DNA from: Nitrospirota bacterium
GTDB lineage: Bacteria; Nitrospirota; Thermodesulfovibrionia; Thermodesulfovibrionales; UBA1546
DNA length: 64,000 nt
NCBI GenBank assembly: GCA_009773185.1
Contig: WPIF01000010.1
Coordinates: forward strand, 1-64,000
Reading direction: 5' to 3'
Part shown: one piece after another, positions 60,965 to 64,000 of the stretch
Layout of the letters: every line of letters starts with the position of its first letter
Numbering within the stretch: position 1 is the first letter of the stretch
Position numbers and translations under genes: made by a program
Notes under the pieces: model-generated
What the model was told of the DNA's origin: nothing
What the model saw: only the letters and a program-made list of their open reading frames with translations
The model's database searches: none

Positions 60965-61011
60965 CTACCTCCCCCCTAAAAGAGGCTGATTGCTGCCTTA
61001 AGCGTATATCT

Positions 61012-61040
61012 TTTTTATATTACTGCTAAAAGTTTGTCAA
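61012..61040 (-). promoter_or_regulatory. Promoter of the giant Rhs gene
   Basis: On the minus strand TTGACA (61040-61035), a 17-base spacer and TAAAAA (61017-61012), 47 bases before the ATG. The -10 is weak but the region TAATATAAAAAAGATATA offers alternatives. Confidence 0.5.
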
Positions 61041-61081
61041 GAAAAATTTTTACAGATTTTTTGGAATTGTGGTAGAAAATA

Positions 61082-62467
61082 TTATTTTTTAGGCGCATGG
61101 ATTGCCATGTTGTGCACATCTTCTGCGGCTTCCATCAAACCTTCTGACAGCGTAGGATGAGCGTGGATTGTTTCAGCAATATCTTTTACTGTCAGCCCGC
61201 CATGCATTGCAACTGCAAATTCATGAATCAGGTCAGAAGCGTGGGGCCCTATAATATGCGCACCGAGTATTTTATCGGATTTTTTTTCAGCTATTATCTT
61301 TATAAAGCCGGATATCTCACCCATTGCATGGGCCTTGCCGAGCGCCCTGAACTGAAATTCACCCGTGGTGTAATCAAGCCCTTTTTCCTTTGCCTGATGC
61401 TCTCTGAGGCCTACCGAGCCAATCTCAGGTGATGTGAAGATTGCGGCCGGCACTACGCTGTAATCAAATTTCTTGTCTGCGCCCATAATGTTTTCCGCCG
61501 CTATAAGCCCCTGCTTTGAGGCCACATGGGCCAGGAGGATGCCTCCTGTTACATCACCGATGGCGTAGATATGAGGCACATTCGTCTGAAGCTTTTCATT
61601 GACAGGAATTTCTTTTCTTGGCCCTGTGGAAACCCCTGCATTTTCAAGCCCGATGCCGTTTGTATTGAACGCCCTTCCGATGGATACCAGCACCTTTTCA
61701 GCAATCAACTCTTTCCCGTTGGAAAGGAATACATGCACTCCGTCGTCTTTAACTTCAACCTTTTCAACCTTTATCTCGGTTATCAGTTTTATCTTTTTCT
61801 TCTTGAGTTCTTTTTCCAGAAGTTTTGACACTGCTTCGTCTTCTGTGGATACAGCCCTCGGCAACAGTTCGACGATTGTGATTTCTGAACCGAGCTCGCT
61901 GTAAATACATGCAAACTCGCACCCGATAACACCTGCCCCTACAATTAAAAGGCTTTTGGGAATCTCCCTGAGTTCAAGCGCCTCAGTAGATGAAATTATA
62001 TTTTTGCCGTCAAACGGGAAAGTCGGTATCTGCGCAGGCCTTGAACCGGTGGCTATGATAAATACATCTGCTGTTATGGTCTCCTCCGTGGAGTCTTTTA
62101 AGGTGACCTTTATTTCCTTTGAAGAGATGAAGGCGCCTTTGCCTTCCTTGAGGGTTACACCCCAGCTCTTGAATAAACCCCTTATCCCTTTAACCTGTGT
62201 GGATACAACCTTGCTTTTCCTCTCAATGATCTTCTGCATATTCGGGGATATAGCGCCTGTTGCGTCAATGCCGAAGGATTCGAGTTCTTTTGTCTTTGCA
62301 TATATTTCAGATGATGCCAGCAGTGTTTTTGTGGGTATGCAGCCCCAGTTCAGGCATGTCCCGCCAACCTCGGTGCTCTCAATAACAGTTACCTCTGCCC
62401 CCAGTTGAGCAAGTTTGAGCGCTGCAACATATCCTCCGGGTCCTGCGCCAAGTATTGCAACTCTCAT
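61082..62467 (-). CDS. lpdA: Dihydrolipoyl dehydrogenase
   Basis: FAD enzyme (E3/L protein) that reoxidises dihydrolipoyl groups with NAD, 461 residues. FAD motif AILGAGPGGYVAALK, redox cysteines Cys38 and Cys43 in GGTCLNWGCIPTKTLL, NAD motif LLIVGAGVIGCEFA, HIYAIGDVTGG, and the C-terminal active-site HAHPTLSEGLMEAA. Its ATG overlaps gcvH by 4 bases, so it probably serves the glycine cleavage system, though it could also work with 2-oxoacid dehydrogenases encoded elsewhere. Confidence 0.96.
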   Translation of the reverse strand: MRVAILGAGPGGYVAALKLAQLGAEVTVIESTEVGGTCLNWGCIPTKTLLASSEIYAKTKELESFGIDATGAISPNMQKIIERKSKVVSTQVKGIRGLFKSWGVTLKEGKGAFISSKEIKVTLKDSTEETITADVFIIATGSRPAQIPTFPFDGKNIISSTEALELREIPKSLLIVGAGVIGCEFACIYSELGSEITIVELLPRAVSTEDEAVSKLLEKELKKKKIKLITEIKVEKVEVKDDGVHVFLSNGKELIAEKVLVSIGRAFNTNGIGLENAGVSTGPRKEIPVNEKLQTNVPHIYAIGDVTGGILLAHVASKQGLIAAENIMGADKKFDYSVVPAAIFTSPEIGSVGLREHQAKEKGLDYTTGEFQFRALGKAHAMGEISGFIKIIAEKKSDKILGAHIIGPHASDLIHEFAVAMHGGLTVKDIAETIHAHPTLSEGLMEAAEDVHNMAIHAPKK

Positions 62468-62850
62468 TTTGCTTCCTCTTCTATATATTTTTCGTAGTCT
62501 GAGGAATCCATGAGGTTGTCGAGTTCAGACACATCTTCTATCTCAAGGACAGCTATCCAGCCCTTACCGTAAGGCTCTTCATTTATTATCTCTGGTGATT
62601 CCGAAAGGTCGTCATTAACCTCTATGATTGTGCCGCTCACGGGGCTGATGACTGATGAGGTCGCCTTTGTGGACTCGATTTCCGACAGTTCGCTGTTTGC
62701 CTCGACTGTAGTGTCAGGTTCGGGAAGGTCGATATATACAATATCTCCCAGCGCATCCTGCGCATAGTCTGTTATGCCCACAGTTGCTTTTTTGCCTGAT
62801 ACCTTGACCCATGTGTGCTCTTTGTGATATTTGACGTCTTCCGGATTCAT
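62464..62850 (-). CDS. gcvH: Glycine cleavage system H protein
   Basis: Lipoyl carrier of the glycine cleavage complex, 128 residues from ATG 62850 (GGAGGGG six bases upstream). KYHKEHTWVKVSGKKATVGI and YAQDALGDIVYIDLP are typical, and the lipoylated lysine is Lys62 in SEIESTKATSSV. A GtcH C-terminal segment EPYGKGWIAVLEI follows. A seven-codon longer frame exists upstream of the ribosome site. gcvT and gcvP are not in the window. Confidence 0.96.
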   Translation of the reverse strand: MNPEDVKYHKEHTWVKVSGKKATVGITDYAQDALGDIVYIDLPEPDTTVEANSELSEIESTKATSSVISPVSGTIIEVNDDLSESPEIINEEPYGKGWIAVLEIEDVSELDNLMDSSDYEKYIEEEAK

Positions 62851-62906
62851 TTTCCCCTCCTGTTTTTTCAAAGTTTAATCTTTTTTAAAGTTAATGGTGG
62901 TTGAAT

Positions 62907-62936
62907 TTATTATCACATGGTTTTACTGTTTGTCAA
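62907..62936 (-). promoter_or_regulatory. Promoter of gcvH-lpdA
   Basis: On the minus strand TTGACA (62936-62931), an 18-base spacer and TAATAA (62912-62907), 57 bases before the gcvH ATG. The leader is A/T-rich without a convincing glycine riboswitch. The remaining upstream interval to 63130 shows no other feature. Confidence 0.6.
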
Positions 62937-63133
62937 GAAAGTATTTTACATTAATCCGTAATTTTTTCCCCAAACAAAAAACACTGATATAGATTATCTG
63001 TATTGGCTGTAATTTTCAACTTATTTTTTGGTATATTTTAAGGTTTTGAAAGTGTCAAAATCCCCCACTGAAAACTGCTATCCCTCAGATTCAGATTACA
63101 CCTGCAAATCCAGCTGCAGGGATTCAAAAAATG

Positions 63134-63162
63134 TTGCATTAACCATTTTTATGTGAGACAAT
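63134..63162 (+). promoter_or_regulatory. Candidate promoter of the ferritin-like gene
   Basis: TTGCAT (63134-63139), a 17-base spacer and GACAAT (63157-63162), 31 bases before the ATG. Both boxes deviate by one or two bases from consensus. Confidence 0.45.
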
Positions 63163-63192
63163 GTTAGTGAAATTTACACCGAGGAGGAAATT

Positions 63193-63393
63193 ATGGAACT
63201 GGAAACTCTTTTTAACACTTTTAAGATAGCGATAGATAAAGAGCATGAGGCCTATGAATTTTATCAAAATGCAGCGGCAAACACTTCTAATCTAGATGCA
63301 AAAAAACTATTTGAGGAATTCGCCCAGGTAGAATTGCACCATGAGAAAAGGCTTAAAGAAAAATATGCGGAACTGAGAAAGGCCTTTTCTTAA
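63193..63393 (+). CDS. Mini ferritin-like (rubrerythrin-type) protein
   Basis: A 66-residue two-helix protein with DKEHEAYEFYQNAA and FEEFAQVELHHEKRLKEKY, matching the E-x6-Y and E-x2-H metal-ligand pattern of rubrerythrin ferritin-like domains. It is half the length of the usual four-helix domain and lacks rubredoxin. A perfect GAGGAGG ribosome site and a promoter argue that it is a real gene rather than a fragment; a dimer could complete the four-helix bundle. Likely role is iron or peroxide handling, by family inference. Confidence 0.75.
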   Translation: MELETLFNTFKIAIDKEHEAYEFYQNAAANTSNLDAKKLFEEFAQVELHHEKRLKEKYAELRKAFS

Positions 63394-63483
63394 TTCAAAA
63401 ATATGTTCTTTGGTGGTTGTAGTTTATACCATACAGGCTGCGTTTTCACTTGCGCATTCAGGAAGTATTACTCAGGCAGGCTT

Positions 63484-64000
63484 TTACAATTTTTTCTCAT
63501 AGACCCTGTACTGTTTGTAAAGCCTTCCTCCGATCATTTCTACCAGGCGCTGGATGGGGATGTTGTCTTCAAGTATCCATGAGAATTCAACTCTTCTGTA
63601 CCCGCCTTTTTTTACTCCCTTGAATCCTTCTCTGAATAGAATGGCATCCACTCCCTTGTTCCTGTATTCCTTTTTTATCCCGAGCAACAGCATCCTGAGG
63701 TCTTTTATTTTTCCTGAATAATACAGGGCCTTTATTATCGTCAGCGGATTAATTTTTCCGTTCATGTGTTTCAGGACATAATTGAAGTCAGGAATGAGCC
63801 CCATAAAACCAACGGGCCGGCCTTTGTCTTCTGCTATCAGTGTCATCTCAGGCACCACAACCTGCCTGAGCCTTTTGCCAAGATGATTAATTTCTTCATC
63901 TGTTAAGGGAATGAATCCCCAGTTATGTTCCCACGCTGAATTATAGACCTCCCTGAATACCTTCATCTCAGAATCAAAAATTTTTTTGTTTACCGGTCTG
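63484..64000 (-). CDS. GNAT-type acetyltransferase-like protein, cut by the window edge
   Basis: The frame stays open through the right edge, so the 160 residues from ATG 63966 are not the full protein; RPVNKKIFDSE precedes that ATG in frame and fits the family. Recognisable parts are REVYNSAWEHNWGFIPLTDEE, LIAEDKGRPVGFMGLIPD and LLGIKKEYRNKGVDAILF (acetyl-CoA loop region), plus the IPIQRLVEMIGGR end. It resembles the large uncharacterised GNAT-fold proteins of about 370 residues. Substrate unknown. Confidence 0.75.
   Translation of the reverse strand, partial: RPVNKKIFDSEMKVFREVYNSAWEHNWGFIPLTDEEINHLGKRLRQVVVPEMTLIAEDKGRPVGFMGLIPDFNYVLKHMNGKINPLTIIKALYYSGKIKDLRMLLLGIKKEYRNKGVDAILFREGFKGVKKGGYRRVEFSWILEDNIPIQRLVEMIGGRLYKQYRVYEKKL

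Noticed and set aside
47900..61000. Prophage or insertion sequence driving the Rhs cassettes
   Set aside because: No integrase, transposase, terminal inverted repeats or phage structural genes were found in the region.
62851..63130. Glycine riboswitch before gcvH
   Set aside because: The leader is short (about 50 bases) and A/T-rich, without the paired aptamer elements.

Overview
The window reads as ordinary bacterial chromosome, about 45% GC by eye, densely packed on both strands. It has good Shine-Dalgarno sites and sigma70-like promoters with TTGACA-type -35 boxes. Gene content points to an uncultured anaerobic or microaerophilic Gram-negative lineage such as Nitrospirota (Thermodesulfovibrionia-like) or a deltaproteobacterial relative. 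The evidence is GlgC with a GH57 glucanase, a heme-c chemoreceptor, DksA, a CsgG-like protein, a lipoprotein peptide binder, giant YD/Rhs proteins and many palindromic microrepeats of the kind common in such genomes. This assignment is inference; no rRNA or other decisive marker is present.

Layout. 1-9.6 kb: a GAF-fused type IV pilus/type II secretion ATPase, PmbA/TldE, QueD, Hpt, an FHA protein, a DksA-like protein with a histone-like tail, two peptide-ABC permeases (one with an apparent ATT start) and an AT-rich HEPN-like orphan. 9.6-13.4 kb: CCA transferase, GlgC and a PATAN/GAF protein. 13.4-28 kb: one long chemosensory operon: CheY, CheA, ExeA-like AAA+ ATPase, CheW, two MCPs, CheW, HEAT-repeat protein, CheR, CheB, coiled-coil GAF protein, CheY. 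The first MCP carries a c-type heme motif in its periplasmic sensor and a PhnD-like solute-binding domain after the signalling hairpin, an unusual architecture. 28-34 kb: tRNA-Leu, a REC-PilZ protein with an apparently leaderless promoter, rpiB-glyA-nrdR, an LsrF-type aldolase, a DinJ-YafQ toxin-antitoxin pair and a zinc dehydrogenase. 34-47.9 kb: a peptide-binding lipoprotein with two exported TPR proteins, YacG, acyl-CoA dehydrogenase, YdjM-like and FAD oxidoreductase genes, Dtd, GH57, FtsB, enolase and an unknown 462-residue protein. 48-61 kb: a polymorphic Rhs locus. 61-64 kb: Lpd-GcvH, a mini ferritin-like protein and a GNAT protein cut by the window edge.

The most notable region is 49.5-61 kb. 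A 2101-residue secreted Rhs protein (beta-propeller, TIG, Rhs core, glycine-rich tip) is followed by shorter genes that share one N-terminal leader (three copies on the same strand). The three tip-type genes are each tightly coupled to a small membrane protein, as expected for displaced toxin-tip/immunity cassettes. The largest displaced cassette shares a 60/61-base block with the parent Rhs gene. The same giant gene also contains in-frame copies of at least three different dispersed microrepeats.

The chemosensory cluster, the pilus-type ATPase at 115-2406, the PilZ response regulator and the PATAN/GAF proteins probably belong to one surface-motility or pilus control network. That link is inferred from domain content and proximity.
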